Source: Myxococcales bacterium
Lineage (GTDB): Bacteria; Myxococcota_A; Polyangia; Fen-1088
DNA: 59,589 nucleotides
NCBI GenBank assembly: GCA_003158455.1
Contig: PMJO01000051.1
Span: forward strand, 5,208-64,796
Direction of reading: 5' to 3'
Below the pieces are notes generated by a model. It was not told where the DNA came from. It worked only from the letters and a program-made list of their open reading frames with translations, and searched no databases. This document shows, in pieces, positions 34,172 to 41,841 of the stretch; position 1 is the stretch's first letter, and the number at the start of each line of letters is the position of its first letter. The position numbers and the translations under genes are program-made.

Positions 34172-35353
34172 ATGAAGGCTAGCGGCGCAGCAAGCGCGGA
34201 AGACCTCCTGCTTCATGCGGGATGGCTGCGACGCTTTGCCGTGGCGCTGGTGCAGGACCAGGACATGGCCGAGGACATCGTTCAGGAAACCCTGGTCGCG
34301 GCCTGGCGGCGCCCGGCCGCGAACACGGGGCGCCCGTGGTTGGCCCGGGTAGCGCGCAATTTGGCGATCGACGGTTGGCGCAGCTCGGGCCGGCGAGAAC
34401 GGCGGGAGTTGGCCGCGGCGGCTACCGACATCGGCAGGGTCGCAAGTCCTGAGGAGCTGGTTGGCGACGCCCAGATCCATCGCGCCGTGGCCGAGGCAGT
34501 GGTGGGACTCGAAGAGCCTTTTCGCCAGACCCTCGTGCTTCGCTTCTTCGATGGCGTCTCATCGGCGGATATCGCGCGGCGCTTGCGCATACCCGAGGGG
34601 ACGGTACGGTGGCGGCTCAAGGAGGGGATCGATCGCGTGCGCCGACAACTGGACGCCCGCTACGGTCAAGTCCGCAAGAATTGGGTGGCCGCCCTGTTGC
34701 CGCTGCTCCCACCACCGGCACCCCTGGCGTTTCGCAAGCAACCCGCTGGTCATCAGTCCCGCCCCGCGACGAAGAGGTTTCCTCACCTTCGCCCAGTCAC
34801 CATCGCCACTGCAGTTGCTTCCATGGTCGGGATATTCGTGATGGTGGTAGCCGTGGTGTCTCACCATCGTGGATCATCGGTCCCAGTGGGCCATGCAGCC
34901 GCGGATCCCGTGGCCGAGCCAGCGGCATTGGGCGCGGAGAGAGCGATTCATTTCAATCTTCATGCCCTCGCCCAAGCGCCACGCGAACCCGAGGCGCCCG
35001 CCAATGCAGGACCTGGAGAAGCCGACGCACGTTCACTGTTTGCGGAATTGCTGCAGGCCATCCAAACCAACGCCTACGACGACTTCGTGGCCAAGGGGGC
35101 GGCTTCTTTCAAGGCCGCGGTCGGAACGGGCTTGTTCCACACCATCAGCGCCGACCTGGGGGTGCGCCTGGCCGCTGGCTATCAGACGACGAGCCTCGGT
35201 GGTCTGCGCCGAGGCAAGGCCATGCTGTGGCTTTTTCAACTCGAATTTGCCGACGGCGGTGATGATGCCCTTCTCAGCATGGCGACGGATGCTTGGCAGC
35301 TTGTTGGCTTCTTCCGCATCGACTCTCCTCAAACCAGCGAAAAGGAAAAATGA
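34172..35353 (+). CDS. ECF sigma factor fused to a membrane helix and an extracytoplasmic domain
   Basis: 393 residues. Region 2 (LRRFAVALVQDQDMAEDIVQ) and region 4 (LEEPFRQTLVLRFFDGVSSA and IPEGTVRWRLKEGIDRVRRQ) form a normal ECF sigma (1-165). Then comes a linker, a membrane helix (about 209-231) and an outside domain (about 285-385: LLQAIQTNAYDDFVAKGAAS and AMLWLFQLEFADGGDDALLS). That domain resembles the secreted protein of the next gene. The fusion puts a sigma factor and a sensor in one chain; release by proteolysis or local action at the membrane are both possible. Three bases separate it from the next gene. Confidence 0.85.
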   Translation: MKASGAASAEDLLLHAGWLRRFAVALVQDQDMAEDIVQETLVAAWRRPAANTGRPWLARVARNLAIDGWRSSGRRERRELAAAATDIGRVASPEELVGDAQIHRAVAEAVVGLEEPFRQTLVLRFFDGVSSADIARRLRIPEGTVRWRLKEGIDRVRRQLDARYGQVRKNWVAALLPLLPPPAPLAFRKQPAGHQSRPATKRFPHLRPVTIATAVASMVGIFVMVVAVVSHHRGSSVPVGHAAADPVAEPAALGAERAIHFNLHALAQAPREPEAPANAGPGEADARSLFAELLQAIQTNAYDDFVAKGAASFKAAVGTGLFHTISADLGVRLAAGYQTTSLGGLRRGKAMLWLFQLEFADGGDDALLSMATDAWQLVGFFRIDSPQTSEKEK

Positions 35354-35356
35354 ACC

Positions 35357-35755
35357 ATGTCCACACACAATCTACGCACAGTTCTTGCGGCCGGCGCGCT
35401 TTGCCTTGTTTTCGCAGCAGAGAACCCCGCCCTGGCGGCGCCCGCCGCGCCCGCGGCGGTGGAACGCGTACTCGTCAAAATGATCGAGGCAGTCAAGGCT
35501 CAGTCGTACGACGACTTCTTGACAGATGCGGATGCCAGGTTCAAATCACAATTCAGTCGACAACAATTCGAGGGGATTTGCGGCCTGTACACCGCGCCCC
35601 TGCGCAAGGGCTATCGACTCGAGTACCTGGGCCAGCTTCGCCAGAGGGGCGCCTTCGTGTACCTTTGGAAGGTCTCGGTCGTCGACGGACAAGACGAAAG
35701 CCTAGTCAGGTTGGCGATGAAAGACGGCAAAGTGAGCGGCGTCTGGGTTCAGTAA
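35357..35755 (+). CDS. secreted small domain protein, relative of the sigma factor's outside domain
   Basis: 132 residues. A signal peptide (TVLAAGALCLVFAAENPALAA) precedes a ~100-residue domain with MIEAVKAQSYDDFLTDADAR and GAFVYLWKVSVVDGQDESLV. The pattern (helix, YDDF, then LxxLRxxGxxxxLWxxxxxDGxDxxLxxLAMxDGxxxGxW) is shared with the C-terminus of the upstream fused sigma factor. The fold may be NTF2/DUF3887-like. It probably competes with or complements the anchored copy, for example as a soluble ligand or partner. Function is inferred from context. Confidence 0.7.
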   Translation: MSTHNLRTVLAAGALCLVFAAENPALAAPAAPAAVERVLVKMIEAVKAQSYDDFLTDADARFKSQFSRQQFEGICGLYTAPLRKGYRLEYLGQLRQRGAFVYLWKVSVVDGQDESLVRLAMKDGKVSGVWVQ

Positions 35756-35806
35756 GCGTGCCGAGCGGAAGGGAGTACGCGTTGGTGCATGAACGGACGC
35801 CTGACC

Positions 35807-36340
35807 ATGGCTCTCGACATTCAAGCCCTATACCAGTCACACGGCCCCATGGTGCTGCGCCGGTGCCGCCGCCTCCTGAGCGACGAAGCCTCGGCCCGGG
35901 ACGCCATGCACGATGTCTTCGTCGAGCTGTTGCGACGAAAGAGTTCGCTGCACGACCGCGGGCCCGCGTCGTTGTTGCTCACCATGTCGACCAACATCTG
36001 CTTGAACCGGCTGCGCAGCCAACGACGCCGTCCCGAGCAACCGGATTCCGAGTTGTTGCATGAGATCGCCGGCCACGAAGTCGGTTGCGATGCCGAGCAG
36101 CAGTCCCTGGCGAGGCGGGTACTCGATCGCATTTTCGGGGCGCAGCCTGAAACCACTCGCCTCATCGCTGTGCTTCGCCACGTTGACGATCTTACCCTGC
36201 ACGAGGTGGCCGCGGAGGTGGGTCTGTCTGTGTCAGGAGTGCGCAGGCGACTGCGCACCATGAGGATCGCACCTCGGCACGATGCCACCGCGGTGGCCAG
36301 GCAGCCCTTGTCATCGACTTCACCAAGAGGAACCATATGA
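35807..36340 (+). CDS. second ECF-type sigma factor of the cassette
   Basis: 177 residues from MALDIQALYQSHGPMVLRRC; an ATG at 35789 would add six residues. Region 2 is LLSDEASARDAMHDVFVELL with LTMSTNICLNRLRSQRRRPE; region 4 is LIAVLRHVDDLTLHEVAAEV with VGLSVSGVRRRLRTM. Its stop overlaps the ATG of the beta-lactamase-like gene (ATGA), so the two are translationally coupled. Two sigma factors in one operon suggest a cascade or cross-control. Confidence 0.85.
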   Translation: MALDIQALYQSHGPMVLRRCRRLLSDEASARDAMHDVFVELLRRKSSLHDRGPASLLLTMSTNICLNRLRSQRRRPEQPDSELLHEIAGHEVGCDAEQQSLARRVLDRIFGAQPETTRLIAVLRHVDDLTLHEVAAEVGLSVSGVRRRLRTMRIAPRHDATAVARQPLSSTSPRGTI

Positions 36341-37821
36341 TAGCATCCCGATTGCTCGCGCCCCTGGTCGTTTTTTTCTGCCTCTCACCTCTCGCATGCG
36401 GCGACTCGAAACCAGACGACCCGATTCCCCAGCGCTTCCAGGCATTCGCAACAGCCGTGGAACAAGAGCGGGCGGCGATGGGAAGTCCGGGCATCGCTGT
36501 CGCGGTCGTTGAAAAGGGCGCGGTGACTTTTGCGCATGGATTCGGACAGAAGGACCCTAGTCGACCCGATCCGGTCCTGCCGACCACGCTGTTTCGCATC
36601 GGCTCGTGTACTAAGATGTTGACCGCGATCGCGCTGCTGCAGAATGTGCAAGCAGGCAAGGTCAGTCTCGATGATTCGATCACAAGTGAAGTCCCAGCAT
36701 TCCACCTCACCAAGACCCCGACGGCCGTGGCCGGCATCAAGGTTCGCCATCTGTTGTCCCATTCTGGCGGCCTCTCCGATTATGGCGAAACCAATGCTCC
36801 AGCCAACGAACAGACCGACGCGGCGTTGGAGCAGTTTCTCACTGGGCGCTTTGCCGACATAGGCTATGTTGCCTCGCCCCCCGGAGCTCTGTGGGCATAC
36901 GCGAATCCGGACTACATGCTGGCCGGGCTGATCGCGGAGAAGACCTCGGGCGTATCCTATCGGTCGCTCATGCACGACAAGGTTTTCGTGCCCCTCGGCA
37001 TGAATCGCACGTTCTTCTTGCCCTCTGAAGTCCTGGCCGATGGAGACTACGCGGTCGGCACGGATTGCAAGACGCCTGACGAAGAGCATTGCCTGGCGCC
37101 GGAGGTCGGCTCTGTCATACAACCCGACACCTACGACAATCCCTGGGGCCGACCGGCCGGCTTCGCCTGGTCATCCGTGCTGGATTTGGCCGAAGTCGCG
37201 CGCTTTCTGGTCCACGGTCAGGATGAGGTCCTTAGCAGCGACCTCTGGGCCGAAATGACCTCGGCCCAGATCTCGACCAAACTGGTTGCGGACCTGGAAT
37301 CGTATGGCTTCGGCGTCATGGTCTCCGACGGCTTCGGTGTCGGTGGCTACCGCGCGCTGAAGATGCTCGGTCATGGTGGAGACATTGCTGGCTTCGCCGC
37401 AGATATCTACTGCGTGCCGACGCTGGACCTCTGTCTGGTCGCTTTGGCCAACAGTACCGGCGCCCACCTAGTAAACAGCCTCGTCGTGGGCCTCGAAACT
37501 CTGACCACGCTCCCAGCCCCGAGCACGATGCCGGACGTCCTGCCCAAGCCCGATCGCTATCCTCTCTATGCAGGCGCATACAACGACCCGTTCGTGGTGG
37601 GCCAGGTCAATGTCACTACCGACGGCACCAACCTGTTTATCCAAATCCCATCGCTCGATGCAAGCAATACCCCCTACACGCAGCAGCTGCAGCCCAACAC
37701 GGTCGACAATTTCATCGTGACCGTACAAGGTACGCCGATGCCTCTGACCTTCATCGCAGACAGCAACGGCGTCTACACCTACATTCGTTGCCGTCCCTAC
37801 CTCGCAATTCGCACCGGCTGA
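36337..37821 (+). CDS. serine beta-lactamase-like lipoprotein (DD-peptidase/esterase fold)
   Basis: 494 residues. The signal peptide carries a lipobox (LSPLAC). The penicillin-binding/class C fold follows: SCTK at residues 90-93 is the SxxK nucleophile motif, YAN at 188-190 the YxN motif, and GHGGDIAGFAADI supplies the HGG-type third motif. A ~90-residue beta-rich C-terminal domain (YAGAYNDPFVVGQVNVTTDG) follows, as in many esterase/peptidase members. Likely a periplasmic peptidase or esterase rather than a true beta-lactamase. Coupled to the second sigma factor, it may be part of its response. Confidence 0.88.
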   Translation: MIASRLLAPLVVFFCLSPLACGDSKPDDPIPQRFQAFATAVEQERAAMGSPGIAVAVVEKGAVTFAHGFGQKDPSRPDPVLPTTLFRIGSCTKMLTAIALLQNVQAGKVSLDDSITSEVPAFHLTKTPTAVAGIKVRHLLSHSGGLSDYGETNAPANEQTDAALEQFLTGRFADIGYVASPPGALWAYANPDYMLAGLIAEKTSGVSYRSLMHDKVFVPLGMNRTFFLPSEVLADGDYAVGTDCKTPDEEHCLAPEVGSVIQPDTYDNPWGRPAGFAWSSVLDLAEVARFLVHGQDEVLSSDLWAEMTSAQISTKLVADLESYGFGVMVSDGFGVGGYRALKMLGHGGDIAGFAADIYCVPTLDLCLVALANSTGAHLVNSLVVGLETLTTLPAPSTMPDVLPKPDRYPLYAGAYNDPFVVGQVNVTTDGTNLFIQIPSLDASNTPYTQQLQPNTVDNFIVTVQGTPMPLTFIADSNGVYTYIRCRPYLAIRTG

Positions 37822-37954
37822 GTCCCGTGCTTGGCCAAGCTGTCATCTAGCGGGGTCCTGGGCTTGGCACTTCGAATCCCATGATTCTCGCGATCTCGTC
37901 GACGCTTTTGTCTCGCCCCTCGTGTATCATGGCAGGGGATAGTCGAGGTCTTTC

Positions 37955-39145
37955 ATGTTTGCCCGCTTCGCACGTGCACAGGACGCAGCCTCTCGGGTGG
38001 TAGTGGTGGCCATCCTGGGCGGGGTGCTGCTGGCGGCGTGGTCGGCCTGGTTTTTCCTGGCGCGGGTGGGACTCTACGAGGTCAGTCGCTCGGCCCGCCT
38101 GGAAGTGGCAACCGCCCCATATGACGTCGACTCGCCGGTAGCGGCCCGTTTGCTGCACAGTGCTTTGGTGCTGGACCGGCAGGTGCAGCAAGGCGAGATT
38201 CTGGTCGAACTGGATGCGGAAGCATTCCGTCTGGAACGAGCGGGCGAGGAGAGCCGACTGGCGACGCTGGGTCCGCAGATCGAAGCCTTGCGCGAGGAAC
38301 TGACCTCGGAGGAACAGGCTATGCGCGGCGAGGGGCGCGCCAGTGCGGCGCAGGTGAATGAGGCGCGCGCCCGCCTCCGCGCCTCGAATGCGGTGGCCGA
38401 ACAGAAAGAAGCAGAGCGGGCCAAGATCCAATCGCTGCACGAAAAGCGGCTGGTGGCAACCCTGGACCGCGACCGCCTGCAGGCCGAGGTGCAACGCCAG
38501 AACGCCGAGACCGAAGCGGCGCGCGTGCAGGTCGGCCGAGTGGGCAACGAAGGCGCGGTCAAGGTGAGCGAGCGCAAGGCGCTGATCGCGGGTTTACAGG
38601 CGGACGTGGCTCGCCTGCAGAGCGAGCGCGCGGATGCCGAGAGCAAGGTGCGCATCCTCGATCAGAAGATCGAATTGCACCTGATTCGGGCGCCGATTGC
38701 CGGCCGCATCGGGAACATGGTCAACCTGCGTGCCGGCGCCATGCTGGCCGAACGCACCCGCCTGTGCACCATCGTTCCCACCGGCGGGCTGCGCGCGGTG
38801 GCCTTCTTCGACCCGGCGACCGCCGCCGGGCGGGTGCGCACCGGGCAGAGTGCGCGCCTGCGCATGTTCGGTTTCCCCTGGACCAAGTACGGCATGCTGC
38901 TCGCCGATGTCGATCGCGTGGGCAACGAGCCGAAGGATGGCTTGATTCGGGTGGAGTTGGTCTTGCGCTCGCCCCAGCGGACGAACATTCCTTTGCAACA
39001 TGGCCTGCCGGGCAGCGCCGAGGTCGAGGTGGAACGGGTTTCGCCGTTTGCCCTGGTACTAGATGCGGCCGGCCGGTTTCTCATGAGCGTTCCGGGAAAT
39101 GCCGGGTCCGTCCCGCCCACCCCTGCAGCCATATCAGACAAATGA
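37955..39145 (+). CDS. HlyD-family membrane fusion protein of a peptide exporter
   Basis: 396 residues. One membrane helix near the N-terminus (VVVVAILGGVLLAAWSAWFF) is followed by a lipoyl/beta-barrel half, a long coiled-coil hairpin (about 85-225; EREREK-type heptads), the second lipoyl half (IRAPIAGRIGNMVNLRAGAM) and a barrel domain. These adaptors bridge ABC exporters to the outer membrane. Its stop overlaps the start of the C39-ABC gene (ATGA). No TolC-type protein lies nearby. Confidence 0.88.
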   Translation: MFARFARAQDAASRVVVVAILGGVLLAAWSAWFFLARVGLYEVSRSARLEVATAPYDVDSPVAARLLHSALVLDRQVQQGEILVELDAEAFRLERAGEESRLATLGPQIEALREELTSEEQAMRGEGRASAAQVNEARARLRASNAVAEQKEAERAKIQSLHEKRLVATLDRDRLQAEVQRQNAETEAARVQVGRVGNEGAVKVSERKALIAGLQADVARLQSERADAESKVRILDQKIELHLIRAPIAGRIGNMVNLRAGAMLAERTRLCTIVPTGGLRAVAFFDPATAAGRVRTGQSARLRMFGFPWTKYGMLLADVDRVGNEPKDGLIRVELVLRSPQRTNIPLQHGLPGSAEVEVERVSPFALVLDAAGRFLMSVPGNAGSVPPTPAAISDK

Positions 39146-41841
39146 GCATGGCTGTTTCCGAGGACGAGGACGAGTCTGAAAGCGCGCGCGAGAGGCGGCA
39201 TTTTTTCGCCCACGAGGTGGTGCAGACCTCGGGCATGGACTGCGGCCCCGCCGCCCTGAAATCCCTGCTGGAAGGTTTCGGCATTAGTGCCCACTACGGC
39301 CGGTTGCGCGAGGCCTGTCACACCTCGGTGGACGGATCGTCCATCGACACGCTGGAGGAGTTGGCGGGAAAGCTGGGCCTGGACGTCACCCAGATGATGA
39401 TGCCGGTGGAGCACGTTCTTCTGCGCGAAGCCGAGACGTTGCCCGCCCTGGTCGTGGTCAGGCTGCCGTCGGGCCTGACCCACTTCGTGGTCGTGTGGCG
39501 GATGCTGGGGCCGTGGGTCCAGGTCATGGACCCGGCCCGCGGCCGGCGCTGGATGAGCAAGCTGGACTTCGTCCGCGACCTGTATGTGCACGAGATGCCG
39601 GTCCCCGCGGCGGATCTTGGGGCGTGGACGCGCGAGCCGGGCTTCCTGGATCCGTTGCGGCGCCGCCTTCACAGGCTGGGCGTCTCCGATGCAGGTCGGC
39701 GCATTGCAACCGCCGCAGCCGGCGAAGACTGGCGTCCCTTGCTTGCACTGGAGGCCTGCGCCCGGGCGACCGAGCGCCTGCAAGGCGGCAAGGTGATTTC
39801 CCGCGGGCGTGGCGCGCGAGCTTTTGCCTATCTTCTGGCAGACGCGACCGAGCGGGGGGCGGCGGGGCTGGTCCCGGATGCTTTGTGGACCGCGCGCCCC
39901 GCTGCGCAGCCCGAGGGGCAATCCACGCTGCTTCTGCGCGGGGCCCTTGCCCTGCGGGTGTCCGGCTTGGCCGCGGCCAAGCCAGCGCAAGCGCTGCCAC
40001 CCGAGCTTGCGGCGGTGCTGGCCGATGACCAGTCGGGCCCGGCGCGCAAGCTGGTCGAGTTGCTACGTGCCGACGGAGTTCTGCGCTTCTTGCCCATCCT
40101 GGCCGGGTTGGCGCTGGCCGGGGTCGGGACCGTGGCTGAGTCGCTGCTTTTCCGCGGCGCCATGGAGATTGGCCAACGCCTGGCGCTTTTCGAGCAGCGC
40201 CTGGCGGCGGCGGGTGCGCTGCTGGTGTTTTTGGCCGCGCTCTTCTTCGTCGAATGGCCCCTGGCCCGTGCCATGTGGAGCGCCGGCAGCAGGCTGGAGA
40301 TGCGCCTGCGCCAGGCTTTTCTGCGCAAGCTGCCCCTGCTTGGGGATCGCTATTTTCAGAGCCGGCCCATCTCCGACATGGCCGAGCGGGCGCATCTTCT
40401 GCACTGGCTGCGCCTTCTGCCGGGGCAGGGCGGTCAGCTCGTGCGCACGATCTGCGAGATGATCACCACCACCGCCGCCGTGATCTGGCTGTATCCGCCG
40501 GGCGCGCCCTTGCTTCTGACCATGGTAGGGCTGATGCTGGTTCTGCCGCTTTCTTGCCAGCCGGCACTGGTAGAACGGGATCTGCGCATGCGCGGCCACG
40601 CCGGCGGGCTGGCACGTTTCTATCTGGACGCGCTCTTGGGCTTGTCGGCTATCCGCGCGCACACGGCGGAGCCGGCCCTGCGCGCCGAGCATGGCGGCCG
40701 CCTGCGCGAGTGGGCGCGCGCGGCCCGGGACGCCACCCGCCTGGCGGTTCTGATCGATACCGCACAGGGCTTGCTGGGATTCGGTCTGGCGGCGGTCGTG
40801 GTTTTTCGCTACTTGGTGTCAGCCTCGGGTTCGGGCTGGGCGATCTTGATCGTGTATTGGGTCTTCATGCTGCCGTCCCTGGGTCAGGAGATCGCATTTC
40901 TGATTCAGCAATACCCACAACATCGCAACGTGACCTTGCGCGTGTTGGAGCCATTGAGCGCGCCGGAGAGCGCAGTCGAAGCCCACGACAATTCTCTTCC
41001 TCAGTCGGCTGCCGCCGGGGCTGCGGTGGACCTGCGCGACGTGCGCGTGATAGCCGCGGGCACCGAGATCCTGGCGGTCGACAAGCTCACTTTCGCCGCG
41101 GGCGAGCATGTGGCGATCGTGGGCGCTTCGGGCGCGGGCAAGTCCAGCCTGGTCGGCCTGCTGCTCGGCTGGTACCGGCCCGACGCCGGCGTGGTGCGGG
41201 TTGACGGCCAGGAGCTGCGCGGTCGTTGGCTGGAGGAGCTGCGGCGCCAGACCCTGTGGGTGGATCCCGCGGTGCAGTTGTGGAACCGGTCGCTGCTGGA
41301 GAATCTTCGTTTCGGCAGCGATGGCGAGCATCGGGCGGTGGGCGACGCGGTGGATGCCGCGCAGCTCGACGAGGTGCTGGCCCGTCTGCCCATGGGTCTG
41401 CAGACGCCCCTGGGCGCGGGCGGGGCCCTGCTTTCGGGCGGCGAGGGCCAGCGGGTGCGGCTGGGGCGCGCCATCTGCCGGGGCGCCGCCCGCCTGGTGA
41501 TCTTCGACGAGCCCTTCTGCGGGCTGGAGCGTTCGCGCCGCGAAGCCTTCCTGCAGGCCGCGCGCTTGCGCTGGGCACCGGCTACCTTTCTGTGTATCAC
41601 CCACGACATCAGCCAGACCCGGGATTTTCCGCGCGTGCTGGTGGTGGACAAGGGACGTGTGGTCGAGGACGGCGCGCCCAAGCAACTGGCCGTCCAGTCG
41701 GGCTCGCGCTACGCGCGTTTGCTCATGGCCGAGGTGCGCGCGCGGGCACGTCTGGACGGGCCCGAGTGGCGGCATTTGCTGCTCGACAAGGGACAGATTG
41801 TGGAGCGCGCGCCGTCGCGTGCGCGGGGAGAAAGCACGTGA
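39142..41841 (+). CDS. peptidase C39-containing ABC exporter
   Basis: 899 residues. The N-terminal C39 cysteine protease has Gln28 and Cys34 (VVQTSGMDCGPAALKSLL), His114 (GLTHFVVVW) and Asp130 (VQVMDPARGR), a complete catalytic set that cleaves after double-glycine-type leaders. An additional ~150-residue segment separates it from the membrane domain (about 300-600). The nucleotide-binding domain has Walker A GASGAGKSS (about 659), signature LSGGEGQRV (about 763), Walker B LVIFDEP and the H-loop THD. It should both process and export a peptide. It is coupled on both sides by 4-bp overlaps. Confidence 0.92.
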   Translation: MSMAVSEDEDESESARERRHFFAHEVVQTSGMDCGPAALKSLLEGFGISAHYGRLREACHTSVDGSSIDTLEELAGKLGLDVTQMMMPVEHVLLREAETLPALVVVRLPSGLTHFVVVWRMLGPWVQVMDPARGRRWMSKLDFVRDLYVHEMPVPAADLGAWTREPGFLDPLRRRLHRLGVSDAGRRIATAAAGEDWRPLLALEACARATERLQGGKVISRGRGARAFAYLLADATERGAAGLVPDALWTARPAAQPEGQSTLLLRGALALRVSGLAAAKPAQALPPELAAVLADDQSGPARKLVELLRADGVLRFLPILAGLALAGVGTVAESLLFRGAMEIGQRLALFEQRLAAAGALLVFLAALFFVEWPLARAMWSAGSRLEMRLRQAFLRKLPLLGDRYFQSRPISDMAERAHLLHWLRLLPGQGGQLVRTICEMITTTAAVIWLYPPGAPLLLTMVGLMLVLPLSCQPALVERDLRMRGHAGGLARFYLDALLGLSAIRAHTAEPALRAEHGGRLREWARAARDATRLAVLIDTAQGLLGFGLAAVVVFRYLVSASGSGWAILIVYWVFMLPSLGQEIAFLIQQYPQHRNVTLRVLEPLSAPESAVEAHDNSLPQSAAAGAAVDLRDVRVIAAGTEILAVDKLTFAAGEHVAIVGASGAGKSSLVGLLLGWYRPDAGVVRVDGQELRGRWLEELRRQTLWVDPAVQLWNRSLLENLRFGSDGEHRAVGDAVDAAQLDEVLARLPMGLQTPLGAGGALLSGGEGQRVRLGRAICRGAARLVIFDEPFCGLERSRREAFLQAARLRWAPATFLCITHDISQTRDFPRVLVVDKGRVVEDGAPKQLAVQSGSRYARLLMAEVRARARLDGPEWRHLLLDKGQIVERAPSRARGEST

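Noticed and set aside
38764-39141. Extended N-terminus of the C39-ABC exporter
   Set aside because: It would overlap the HlyD gene by 380 bp; the ATG at 39142 gives the usual short segment before the C39 domain and a 4-bp overlap.
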